DNA of 16,931 nt from Fibrobacter sp. (GCA_017550445.1 JAFZOV010000004.1:1-16931), one strand, 5' to 3'; numbered from the stretch's first letter, positions 7,712-14,981 are shown. Numbers and translations are program-made. Notes: generated by a model not told the origin, from the sequence alone.

Positions 7712-8827
7712 ATGGATTTCCGTAGAGTAGTTCGTTTAAGTTGTTTGACCGTTGCAGGCCTTTTTTGGGCAAGCTGCGGTGATGATTCCAACTCTCAGGC
7801 TCCGGCCCCGGATCCGGAGATTGCTGATCCGGATTCTTCGTCCAGTACTTCGGACGATGAAAAATTGAGTTCCGCAGCTGACGAAAAGTCGAGTTCTTCT
7901 GAATCAGCAGGAAATTCCACTTTGTCCAGCGCCGAAGTCCTTGAAGAAAGTTCTTCATCGGAATCCGTTGAAAACACGAGTTCATCCTCCGAGGTTTCAG
8001 AAAGTAGCTCGTCGAGTATTGCAGGATACGTTCTTGCGAAAGATCCTTCTGTGACCTGCGAAGCGATTTCATACAATGTTCCTGCCTGTTCAAGTACACG
8101 GGCGCTTACCTGCGACGATTATAAAAAGTACCTTGCTTCTGACACGACTTTGTCTGAAAAGCTTTTGACACAGTGGGAAGACAAATTACAGAAATGCGGG
8201 GCTGTACAGGAACCGGTTGCCCTTTATGGTATTGTGTATGATCCTTGTGCGAACGCCTATTATACCCGAACTGCAATGAAGTGCTCCAACGATAGCACCT
8301 ATAAGGATTACAAGTTGGATGAAAATAAGGTCTATACCAGTATCGAAGAATACAATGAGGCTCATGGCATAAGCTCTAGCTCAGTCCCTGAAAGTTCCAG
8401 TTCAGAACCCGAGGACTTGGTGAAGAATTGCCCGCAGGAGGATTTCGCCTTGTTTGCGGATGTTCTTGCGGACGTGCAGAAAAAAATTTATGAGGCGATT
8501 GTCTCCGGCGCATTTTACGAATATTTTGGTGACGATTCGTTGAGCGACGCTGGGAAAAGTTATGTAGAAAGCCTGCTTGATCATGAGGGGAAAACCTTGA
8601 AGGGTACCTTCGCTCCTTATTTGCCGCCCAGCGATTATGAAGAAGACGTGCTGTGGGTTAGCTTAAAGGGATATTCCGACTTCTGGTTTGACGGCTATAT
8701 TGCAAGGACCAAAACCTGCGAAGGTGGGACGCCGGTGAAGACAGAGCTTTATCAGAAGACGTTCGAAGAAATTGCCGACGAAGTGGCTAACCTCATTTGG
8801 CAAACAGCTTTGTCGAAAAAAGATTAA
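7712..8827 (+). CDS. Ser-linker, Cys-rich lipoprotein of unknown function
   Basis: The 371-residue protein opens with a lipoprotein signal ending in FWASC, Cys22 being the likely lipidated residue; Trp at -3 is unusual for a lipobox. Residues ~43-104 form a Ser/Glu/Asp linker with runs of four to five Ser, and a shorter Ser linker lies near 222-234. Such linkers are typical of Fibrobacter surface proteins. Between the two linkers is a small domain with many Cys (VTCEAISY, VPACSS, LTCDDYKKY, QKCGAV, DPCANAYY, MKCSN), which suggests disulfides. The C-terminal domain (~238-371) is helical and acidic, with no motif I recognise. A full AGGAGG fixes the start. The stop codon overlaps the stop of the convergent amidase gene. 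Confidence 0.75.
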   Translation: MDFRRVVRLSCLTVAGLFWASCGDDSNSQAPAPDPEIADPDSSSSTSDDEKLSSAADEKSSSSESAGNSTLSSAEVLEESSSSESVENTSSSSEVSESSSSSIAGYVLAKDPSVTCEAISYNVPACSSTRALTCDDYKKYLASDTTLSEKLLTQWEDKLQKCGAVQEPVALYGIVYDPCANAYYTRTAMKCSNDSTYKDYKLDENKVYTSIEEYNEAHGISSSSVPESSSSEPEDLVKNCPQEDFALFADVLADVQKKIYEAIVSGAFYEYFGDDSLSDAGKSYVESLLDHEGKTLKGTFAPYLPPSDYEEDVLWVSLKGYSDFWFDGYIARTKTCEGGTPVKTELYQKTFEEIADEVANLIWQTALSKKD

Positions 8828-9975
8828 TTCCGTCCCAACGTTTCGCGGTAATTGTGGACAGCTTCTTTATAGGAGCTGACCGCTTTTGCGACACGTGCGG
8901 CGATGTCTTCTTGAGCCTTGGTCGTTTTCATGTAGGCTTCTTCTTCGGGGTTGCTGATAAAGCCTATTTCGAAAAGGACTGCAGGCATTAAAGCGCCTAC
9001 GAGCACCATAAAACCTGCACCGCCAACGCCGCCACCCTGGCGCTTGATTTTGCCGTCATCGAAGGCCTTGAGCATTTGCTCGGTGAACATGTAGCTGTTC
9101 TGCTTGTATTTTTCGAGGCGGGCTTCGAGCTTGAACCATTCGAGCGGGGAGAGTTCTTCTTTGGCATTCTTTTCGCCGTAGAGCGTTGCCACCTTGTTTT
9201 CGCGGCGGGCGATGGCCTTGTCTTCTTCACTTTCGGGGGCGCGGAGCACGTACACGTGGTAGCCCTTGATTTGCTTCTTGCGTTCGGCGCTAGCGTCGAT
9301 AGCGTTGCAGTGCAGGCTGATAAAAAGGTCGCCGTCCCATTGGTTCGCGAGGTTGGCGCGTTCGCCGAGTTCGATGAACACGTCCTTGTCGCGGGTCATC
9401 TTGACGTTGAAACCTTCTTTTTCAAGTTCCTTTTTCAGGAGCTTGCCGACGGCGAGCACGATATCTTTTTCGTTGGTGTTCTTGCCCTGGGCGCCGGTGT
9501 CCTTGCCGCCATGACCGGGATCGATGACGATTGTCTTGACTTCGCGTGTGCCGGCTGTCTCGTTCTTAGGTGCGGTTGTTTTTGCGGGCGGCTTTGTTGC
9601 GGATACTACAGCTGCTTTAGTAGGTTCCTTTTCGGACTTTTCATTAGCTGTCATGCCCGTCTCCGCGGGCATCTCCTTTGCCTCAGTCTTGTATAAATTG
9701 GCGACGTCGGCGGAGTCAAGAAAAATATGCCCGTCGACGATTTGCGGGGCTCGCTTGAGTTTTGCGGATTTGCCGTGGCTGCTGACGTAGGGGAGTCCGA
9801 TGGCAAATTTAAGCGTGTCGTTAGCGGAGGCCAGAAGAAATGTCTTCTGTACCGGGAACCAGTGGAAGCTTGCCTGATGCTGCTTGGCGCAGTCTTCGGC
9901 ATCAATCATCGGGGAGGCCCAGGCAGAAACTGCAAGAGCGGCGCAAGCGAAAGTATACCGAAGAAGTTTCTTCAT
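8824..9975 (-). CDS. N-acetylmuramoyl-L-alanine amidase (Amidase_3, AmiC-like)
   Basis: This zinc enzyme cuts the bond between MurNAc and the stem peptide, usually for daughter-cell separation. The 383-residue protein has a signal peptide (cut near residue 20) and a divergent N-terminal part (~22-95). A Lys/Thr/Ala-rich linker (~97-143) leads to the catalytic domain from ~146. Zinc ligands and the catalytic residue are visible: H155 in IDPGHGGKDTGA, E169 in NEKDIVL, H222 in SLHCNA, and E336 in EIGFISN. An insert at ~245-315 including AIARREN resembles the helix that blocks the active site in AmiA/B/C-type enzymes until an EnvC/NlpD-type activator binds. The start overlaps the smpB stop as TAATG. 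A palindromic repeat lies inside the linker coding sequence. Confidence 0.92.
   Translation of the reverse strand: MKKLLRYTFACAALAVSAWASPMIDAEDCAKQHQASFHWFPVQKTFLLASANDTLKFAIGLPYVSSHGKSAKLKRAPQIVDGHIFLDSADVANLYKTEAKEMPAETGMTANEKSEKEPTKAAVVSATKPPAKTTAPKNETAGTREVKTIVIDPGHGGKDTGAQGKNTNEKDIVLAVGKLLKKELEKEGFNVKMTRDKDVFIELGERANLANQWDGDLFISLHCNAIDASAERKKQIKGYHVYVLRAPESEEDKAIARRENKVATLYGEKNAKEELSPLEWFKLEARLEKYKQNSYMFTEQMLKAFDDGKIKRQGGGVGGAGFMVLVGALMPAVLFEIGFISNPEEEAYMKTTKAQEDIAARVAKAVSSYKEAVHNYRETLGRN
9649..9676 (+). repeat. Palindromic repeat, copy B, inside the amidase gene
   Basis: The element has the same TGTCAT / ATCTCC frame as copies A and D. The arms are ATGCCCG (9653-9659) and CGGGCAT (9666-9672). 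On the minus strand it encodes amidase residues ~101-109 (EMPAETGMT), in the linker. It brings two GAG Glu codons where this genome prefers GAA. Confidence 0.75.
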
Positions 9976-10445
9976 TAGCGGTGCGCCTTTGCCGCACGGG
10001 CCATCTCAAGTTTTGCGTCGCGGTTGATGATGTCCTGACGCTTGTCGCGTTGGTCTTTACCGCGACAGATTCCCATTTCGAGCTTGGCGCGGCGATTCTT
10101 GAAGTAGAGCTTCAGCGGAATGAGCGTGCATCCCTTCTGCTCTTTTGCCTTGCGCATCTTGACGATTTCGTGAACGTGCGCCAAGAGTTTGCGGCGCCTT
10201 GCCGGGAAATGGTTGAAGCGGTTCGCGAAAAGGTATTCGTCGATGTGCGCACCCACGAGCCAGATTTCGTTCTTGGTCTCGTCGATGTCGATCCAGGCTT
10301 CGCCCAAAGTACACTTGCCGTCGCGGATAGACTTGACTTCCGAACCAATCAGCATGATACCCACCTCGAATGTCTCGTCGACAAAATAGAGGTGGTTCGC
10401 CTTGCGGTTTACGATGACCGGTGTGCTTTGTTCCTTTTTCGCCAT
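9975..10445 (-). CDS. smpB: SsrA-binding protein SmpB
   Basis: SmpB binds tmRNA and brings it to stalled ribosomes for trans-translation. The 156-residue length is normal for the family. Recognisable parts are VNRKANHLYFVDETFEVGI, GSEVKSIRDGK, GEAWIDI, HIDEYLFAN, RRRKLL, LKLYFKNRRAKLEMGICRGK, and a basic C-terminal tail with DKRQDI, which enters the ribosome. The start is three bases after the obg stop; GAAGG about eight bases upstream lies within the last obg codons. No tmRNA gene is in the window. Confidence 0.97.
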   Translation of the reverse strand: MAKKEQSTPVIVNRKANHLYFVDETFEVGIMLIGSEVKSIRDGKCTLGEAWIDIDETKNEIWLVGAHIDEYLFANRFNHFPARRRKLLAHVHEIVKMRKAKEQKGCTLIPLKLYFKNRRAKLEMGICRGKDQRDKRQDIINRDAKLEMARAAKAHR

Positions 10446-10448
10446 GCG

Positions 10449-11492
10449 TTAAGCCTTCTTCTTGCTGCGGGCGGTTTTCTTAATGGTGGTCTTGGGGGAA
10501 CTTTCCCAGCCAACCTTCTTCTTTTGCACGTGCGGAACGGCTTCGTCCAGAGCAAGCGTGAGTTCCTTGCAGCCTTCGCCTGTCATGGCAGAAGTCACAA
10601 TGACTTTTTCCTTGTGCGCCTTGAACTGCTTGATAGCAGCGTCAATGCCGAGGTCGCTCTTGTTCAGGGCAATCACATAAGGCTTCTTGGCGAGCTTCGG
10701 GTGGAATGCCCTGAGTTCTTCTTTAAGGACGACGAACTGCTCGAAGGCGTTTTCTTCAAAGCCGTCAATCACGAACAAGAGCGTATGCGTACGTTCGATA
10801 TGCTTTAGGAACTGGTGACCCAGGCCCTTGCCTTCGCTAGCGCCTTCCAAGAGACCCGGAATGTCTGCGACCACAAAACTGTGGCCGTTCAACTGCACAA
10901 TGCCGAGCACGGGTTCAAGCGTGGTGAAGGGATAGTCGCCGACTTTGGGGCGGCCACTTGAAATCTTGTTCACGAGGCTAGACTTGCCTGCGTTCGGGAA
11001 TCCGACGAGGCCTACGTCTGCCATGAGCTTCAGTTCCAAGAAGAGTTCGCGCTTTTCGCCCTTTTCGCCGGGCGTGCACTTGCGCGGAGCCTGGTTTGCG
11101 GGCGTTGCAAAGTGCTGGTTGCCCATGCCGCCTTTGCCGCCGCGAGCAGCAATCCAGCGCTGGCCGGGTTCGGTAAGGTCTGCAAGAATGCGACCTTCAG
11201 CATCTTTTACAATGGTGCCGCGAGGAACGCTAACGATTAGGTCTTCGGCAGAGCGACCGGTGCAGCGCTTGGCGCCACCGGGCTGTCCACTTTCGGCTTT
11301 ATAGACGCGGGCGTTACCCATGTCGAGCAGAGTCGAATACTGTTCGTTCACCTGCAAAATCACATGACCGCCGCGACCGCCGTCACCGCCGTCGGGACCG
11401 CCGAGGGGTACGAACTTTTCGCGGTGGAAACTGCAAATGCCATCGCCACCCTTACCGGAGCGAACTTCAATTGATTTTTCGTCTAGGAACAT
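10449..11492 (-). CDS. obg: Obg-family GTPase (ObgE/CgtA)
   Basis: Obg is a GTPase that binds the 50S subunit and links ribosome assembly to growth state. The 347 residues show the glycine-rich Obg fold at ~2-157 (GKGGDGICSFHREKF, PDGGDGGRGG, GGKGGMGNQHF). The G domain follows: G1 GFPNAGKSS at 164-172, G2 FTT at 189-191, G3 DIPG at 210-213, G4 NKSD at 277-280, G5 TSA at 300-302. The C-terminal tail is short and Lys-rich instead of a full OCT domain. The ATG overlaps the argC stop (TAATG). Confidence 0.97.
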   Translation of the reverse strand: MFLDEKSIEVRSGKGGDGICSFHREKFVPLGGPDGGDGGRGGHVILQVNEQYSTLLDMGNARVYKAESGQPGGAKRCTGRSAEDLIVSVPRGTIVKDAEGRILADLTEPGQRWIAARGGKGGMGNQHFATPANQAPRKCTPGEKGEKRELFLELKLMADVGLVGFPNAGKSSLVNKISSGRPKVGDYPFTTLEPVLGIVQLNGHSFVVADIPGLLEGASEGKGLGHQFLKHIERTHTLLFVIDGFEENAFEQFVVLKEELRAFHPKLAKKPYVIALNKSDLGIDAAIKQFKAHKEKVIVTSAMTGEGCKELTLALDEAVPHVQKKKVGWESSPKTTIKKTARSKKKA

Positions 11493-12454
11493 TAAAGGCT
11501 GATTCCTTCGTCGAGGCCGAGGGCGATATTCATGTTCTGAATTGCGGCACCGCTTGCGCCCTTGCCGAGGTTGTCGATAATAGTCGTCACCTGCATCACG
11601 TTTTCGTTGCCGAACACCTGAATGCGGGCGTTGTTCGTATCGTTACAGACGGTGGCGTCAAGGCGACCGTTAAAGAGCACGGGGGCTGCTTCATACGGCA
11701 AGACCTTCACAAAGCGAGAACCTTCGTAATGCTTCGCCAAGATTTCGGTGAGGCCTTCGGGGCCGACCTTCTTGGTGAGCTCATTTGCAAAGATGGCGAC
11801 GGTCACGGCCATGCCCTTGTAGTAGGGGCCAAGCACCGGGTTGAAGAACGGAACGTTTTCAAGTTCGCAGTATTTCTTCATTTCGGGCAGGTGCTTGTGG
11901 GCGAGTGCTAGGGCGTACGGAGCCGGAGCCATGATTGCCTTCGATTCACCGGCAGCATGCGAGAGGGCTGCGGCTTCTTCGTATTCGGCAATGAGCTTCT
12001 TGCCACCGCCGGAATAGCCGGTGATGCTGTAGGCAGAAACGTTGGCGCTCTTGGGGAGCACGCCGGCGGCAACCAGCGGGTGAACGCCGAGGATGAATCC
12101 TGTGGCGTGGCAGCCGGGGTTTGCAATGCGCTTGCTCTTGGCGATGGCTTCGCGCTGGGCAGGGCAGAGTTCCGGCATCCCGTAGGTCCAGTCGGGGTTC
12201 ACGCGGTGAGCCGTAGAGGCGTCAATCACGCGGGTGTTCGGGTTTTCGCAGAGGGCGGCACTTTCGATAGCGGCTGCATCGGGCAGGCACAAGAATGTGA
12301 CGTCCGACTCGTTAATGAGTCGCTTGCGTTCGTTAATATCCTTACGGAGTTCGGGAGCGATGCGCAACACTTCGATGTCGTTACGCTTTGCGAGTCTTTC
12401 GTAAATCTGCAGGCCGGTCGTTCCTGCTTCGCCGTCAACAAAAACTTTGAACAT
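11492..12454 (-). CDS. argC: N-acetyl-gamma-glutamyl-phosphate reductase, type 2
   Basis: ArgC reduces N-acetylglutamyl phosphate with NADPH in arginine biosynthesis. The 320-residue length and the N-terminal VFVDGEAGTTGLQIYERL fit the shorter type 2 group. The catalytic Cys is C115 in ANPGCHATGF; SITGYSGGGKK follows, as in the family. It is the first gene of the four-gene operon and no other arg gene is nearby. The upstream region has only an AAGAAA-like weak ribosome binding site. The operon promoter is not obvious; the preceding gap holds the heptad repeats. Confidence 0.95.
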   Translation of the reverse strand: MFKVFVDGEAGTTGLQIYERLAKRNDIEVLRIAPELRKDINERKRLINESDVTFLCLPDAAAIESAALCENPNTRVIDASTAHRVNPDWTYGMPELCPAQREAIAKSKRIANPGCHATGFILGVHPLVAAGVLPKSANVSAYSITGYSGGGKKLIAEYEEAAALSHAAGESKAIMAPAPYALALAHKHLPEMKKYCELENVPFFNPVLGPYYKGMAVTVAIFANELTKKVGPEGLTEILAKHYEGSRFVKVLPYEAAPVLFNGRLDATVCNDTNNARIQVFGNENVMQVTTIIDNLGKGASGAAIQNMNIALGLDEGISL

Positions 12455-12472
12455 GGTTTTTCTTCGAAAAAA

Positions 12473-12550
12473 AGTTAATAGTTACTAGTTATTAGTTACT
12501 AGAAATTCTTATAGAAAAAATCTAGTAACTAGTAACTCCAAACTAGGAAC
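12473..12550. repeat. Inverted heptanucleotide tandem repeats
   Basis: The left side is four heptads AGTTAAT, AGTTACT, AGTTATT, AGTTACT (12473-12500). The right side holds CTAGTAA twice, then CTCCAAA and CTAGGAA (12522-12549). The two sides are inverted: 12487-12503 pairs with 12521-12537 with one mismatch in 17, with a 17-base A/T-rich loop. A separate GGGGC-GTA-GCCCC hairpin follows at 12559-12571. Confidence 0.8.
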
Positions 12551-12576
12551 TGCCTTACGGGGCGTAGCCCCTGAGG

Positions 12577-13074
12577 CTACTTATTTGCGCCGCAGCACTT
12601 CTTGTACTTCTTGCCAGAACCGCAGGGGCACGGATCGTTACGGCCAACAACGGGACCTTCGTGACGGACAGTTTCCTGCTTCACGGCACGGCCGTCGTAG
12701 AAGAACCATGCTCCGCCCACCTTGTGGAATTCGCCCAGTTCGTGGTGGTTGCGGGTGATGTTGCCCTGCTTGAAGCGGGCGATGAATTCGACCCAGCCGA
12801 TGTTCTTTTCTTCTTCGGTCTTGGTCTGCTTGATTTCAATGCCGAGCCATTCGGATTCCTTGCTCCATGCGGTCACGCTGGCTTCGTCGAAGTCGCTGCG
12901 CTGGGTAGCTTCCAAAGAGTCCTTGAGCCATTCAATTTCCTGCTTTACGTAGGCGGTGTAGCGAGAACGCATCAAAGCTTCGGGAGTTGCAGCGAGAGTC
13001 TGCTTCTTGATGATGGGTTCGCAGCATTCATCGTAAGCTTTGCCAGATCCACAGGGGCATAATTCTTTAGCCAT
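12577..13074 (-). CDS. ychJ: YchJ-family protein with two SEC-C metal-binding motifs
   Basis: The 165-residue protein is framed by two SEC-C motifs, each likely to hold one zinc: [13 protein letters not shown] at residues 6-18 and [13 protein letters not shown] at 149-161. Between them is the NTF2-like YchJ domain with [26 protein letters not shown] and FFYDGR. The order and length match E. coli YchJ. The function is not established; the same motif in SecA binds SecB and ribosomes. The ATG at 13074 has AAGG about seven bases upstream and a TACCTTTA -7 motif 37 bases upstream. Confidence 0.9.
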   Translation of the reverse strand: MAKELCPCGSGKAYDECCEPIIKKQTLAATPEALMRSRYTAYVKQEIEWLKDSLEATQRSDFDEASVTAWSKESEWLGIEIKQTKTEEEKNIGWVEFIARFKQGNITRNHHELGEFHKVGGAWFFYDGRAVKQETVRHEGPVVGRNDPCPCGSGKKYKKCCGANK

Positions 13075-13110
13075 AAAATTACCTTAATTCCTTGGGTTGA
13101 AATTTTTGTG

Positions 13111-13118
13111 TAAAGGTA
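13111..13118 (-). promoter_or_regulatory. -7 promoter element of ychJ (TACCTTTA)
   Basis: On the minus strand the bases read TACCTTTA, matching TAnnTTT(G/A). It lies about 37 bases upstream of the ychJ ATG. No well-placed TTG is seen. Confidence 0.4.
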
Positions 13119-13138
13119 GAAAAAAATCAAGTGATGAA

Positions 13139-13166
13139 GGAGATTCCCGCCTACGCGGGAATGACA
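13139..13166 (-). repeat. Palindromic repeat, copy D
   Basis: Read on the minus strand it starts TGTCAT and ends ATCTCC. Arms ATTCCCGC and GCGGGAAT (13143-13150 and 13155-13162) are perfectly complementary with a four-base loop. It follows copy C directly in the same orientation. Confidence 0.8.
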
Positions 13167-13173
13167 AAGAGAG

Positions 13174-13207
13174 GAAAAAAAGATCCCCGGTCAAGCCGGG
13201 GATGACA
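13174..13207 (-). terminator. Palindromic repeat, copy C, acting as terminator
   Basis: On the minus strand TGTCAT leads to ATCCCCGG-CTTGA-CCGGGGAT (arms at 13183-13190 and 13196-13203), then CTTTTTTTCC. The perfect 8-bp GC-rich stem followed by seven T is a Rho-independent terminator, placed about 70 bases after the methyltransferase stop. The hairpin itself is 1 base different from copy A. Confidence 0.75.
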
Positions 13208-13234
13208 ATTAAAAATAGGTCGAATGATTGCTTA

Positions 13235-13274
13235 TTATAATTCCTAATTCTGAAATCCGAATTCTGAATTATAA
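13235..13274. repeat. AT-rich inverted repeat after the methyltransferase stop
   Basis: TTATAATTC (13235-13243) is the exact inverse of GAATTATAA (13266-13274). Between them AATTCTG occurs twice directly (from 13246 and from 13260). It lies next to the stop codon of the upstream gene; no function is evident. Confidence 0.5.
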
Positions 13275-13275
13275 C

Positions 13276-13896
13276 TTACAGGCACTTTTTAAGGAGCCAG
13301 ATTTCTTCCTTGCCTTCGCGACCGGCAATGCTGTTCACCGGTTTGATGCGTTCCACCACGTCGAACACACCGCCGAGACGAGCCATGAGTTCGCCTTCGC
13401 TGGTGGCATGCGGCGGGCCTTGCAGGGTCTTGCCGTTCATGAGCGGGTACAAGAAGAGAATCAAGAGGCCGTCATCCTTCATCATCTTGTAGCAGACTTC
13501 GAAGAATTCGTCGCGGCGACCCGGGTGGATTGCGGTAAAGGCGCAATAATCGTAGACGATGTCAAAAAGCTGGCCGCCACGCTTGTCATCCTTGGGAGAA
13601 AGCGAGAACAGGTCAAGGTCCAAAGAACGCAGGTTCTTGTGCTTGCGGCTCAAGTGGTCCAGTTCGTCGACGGCAGAGGGGGCAAAATCCACTGCCAGAA
13701 CATCGTGACCGCGCAAAGCCCAAGCTTCGGCGTCGTAGCCAAAGCCTGCACCGGGAACTAGAACGGAGCCTGTGGCGGGGCAGGAAGGATGCTTGAAGAA
13801 TTCAAGGAGGGCGGGGGTTGCCTTCTTGAGATTCCAGTAGTCCTTACCTTCGGCGTAGAGGTTGTCCCAGAAGTCCGGGAGGTTTTGTGTCAACAT
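13276..13896 (-). CDS. TPMT-family SAM-dependent methyltransferase
   Basis: The 206-residue protein begins FWDNLYAEGKDYW and continues LKKATPALLEFF, as in the thiopurine/thiol S-methyltransferase family. Motif I is VLVPGAGFGYDAEAWA at ~46-61, followed by GHDVLAVDFAPSAV. FDIVYDYCAFTAIHPGRRDEFF and GPPHATSEGEL are further family features. The natural substrate is unknown: bacterial relatives methylate thiols, selenium or tellurium compounds, or halides. The ATG overlaps the rlmN stop by 7 nt, so the two genes share an mRNA and may be translationally coupled. The gene ends before the copy C terminator. Confidence 0.85.
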   Translation of the reverse strand: MLTQNLPDFWDNLYAEGKDYWNLKKATPALLEFFKHPSCPATGSVLVPGAGFGYDAEAWALRGHDVLAVDFAPSAVDELDHLSRKHKNLRSLDLDLFSLSPKDDKRGGQLFDIVYDYCAFTAIHPGRRDEFFEVCYKMMKDDGLLILFLYPLMNGKTLQGPPHATSEGELMARLGGVFDVVERIKPVNSIAGREGKEEIWLLKKCL

Positions 13897-14966
13897 GTTT
13901 TACCATCCTTCTTTTTATACGCGAGCTGTCCGCAGGCTGCGAGAATATCGCGGCCACGCGGATTTCGGATCGTTATTTGAATTTCGGCTGCCCTAACCAT
14001 TGCCAAAAAGTCTTCTACCTGCTCCGGCGTGGGGGCGTGCAGCGTGGGATCGTCGCCGTCGTTAAGCACAATGGCGTTTACCTTCACGCGGCGAGGGGCG
14101 CAAATGCGGATGAGCTCCTTGGCCGCCTTCGGGGTGCAGGTGATGTCCTGAATCAGGACAAATTCAAAAGTTACGTAATTATCGGTTCTGCGGATGTATT
14201 CGTCAACCGCTTCCAAAAGTTTTTCTATGGGCCATGTCTTGTTTACCGGCATCACGGACGAACGGTATTCATTGTTCGTGCTGTTGAGGCTAACCGCAAG
14301 GCAACAGGGGGTATTACGGTCCACGAGTTCCTTGATTTTGGGTACCACGCCGCTGGTACTTACGGTCATGCGCTTTGCGCCCATGTTGAACAGGCTCTGG
14401 TTATGAAGCGTGCAGCAGACGCGGTGCACGTTTTCCAGGTTGTTCAGCGGTTCGCCCATGCCCATGAAGATGATGTTGGTGACCTGGGCGGTTTTGCCTT
14501 CCTCATTCAACAGGCCGGAATCTTTCAGGTACCAGTTCACGTTGATGATTTCTTCGAGGATTTCGCCAGCTTCCAGGTTGCGGGTGAAGCCCATCTTGGC
14601 GGTACGGCAGAAGGCGCAGTTCATGGCGCAGCCCACCTGGGTCGAAACGCATACGGAATAGCGACCGTTGGCAGGAATCATCACCGTTTCGATGTGGTGG
14701 TCGTCATGGGTCTTAAAAAGCCATTTGACGGTTCCGTCTACCGACTCCATGCGCTGTTCTTCGGTCAGTGCGCGGAGCGTAAACTGGTCTGCCAGTTTTT
14801 GACGGAGAGCGGGCGAAATATTGCCCATTTCGTCATAGGTTTTGACCTGCTGACAAAATAGCCATTTCTGAATTTGGCTTGCCCGGAACGGCTTTTCGTC
14901 TACGTCCCGGAGCCATGCCTTAAGCTCGTCTTCGGTGAGCGTTTTTATGTTCTTCGGCCATTCCAT
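13890..14966 (-). CDS. rlmN: Dual-specificity RNA methyltransferase RlmN
   Basis: RlmN is a radical SAM enzyme that methylates C2 of A2503 in 23S rRNA and A37 in some tRNAs. In the 358 residues the Fe-S cluster ligands are C113, C117 and C120 (CxxxCxxC in VGCAMNCAFCRTAKMGF). The two reaction cysteines are visible as C106 (SVCVSTQ) and C345 (DILAACGQL). GMGEPLNN and SLNSTNNEYRSSVMPVNK are typical. A TATCTTTA promoter motif ends seven bases before the ATG, so the transcript may have almost no leader. Confidence 0.97.
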   Translation of the reverse strand: MEWPKNIKTLTEDELKAWLRDVDEKPFRASQIQKWLFCQQVKTYDEMGNISPALRQKLADQFTLRALTEEQRMESVDGTVKWLFKTHDDHHIETVMIPANGRYSVCVSTQVGCAMNCAFCRTAKMGFTRNLEAGEILEEIINVNWYLKDSGLLNEEGKTAQVTNIIFMGMGEPLNNLENVHRVCCTLHNQSLFNMGAKRMTVSTSGVVPKIKELVDRNTPCCLAVSLNSTNNEYRSSVMPVNKTWPIEKLLEAVDEYIRRTDNYVTFEFVLIQDITCTPKAAKELIRICAPRRVKVNAIVLNDGDDPTLHAPTPEQVEDFLAMVRAAEIQITIRNPRGRDILAACGQLAYKKKDGKTC

Positions 14967-14973
14967 CGGGGGC

Positions 14974-14981
14974 TAAAGATA
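14974..14981 (-). promoter_or_regulatory. -7 promoter element of rlmN (TATCTTTA)
   Basis: On the minus strand TATCTTTA matches TAnnTTT(G/A). It ends only seven bases before the rlmN ATG, putting the expected transcription start at or next to the start codon. Confidence 0.45.

Noticed and set aside
9840..10808. 322-residue + strand ORF across smpB and obg
   Set aside because: It runs opposite two clearly conserved genes and across their junction.
13139..13207. CRISPR-like array from the two adjacent palindromes
   Set aside because: There are only two units, they differ in arm sequence, and there is no spacer structure or cas gene.
13887..14861. 324-residue + strand ORF opposite rlmN
   Set aside because: The radical SAM motif of rlmN lies on the minus strand; this frame is its shadow.
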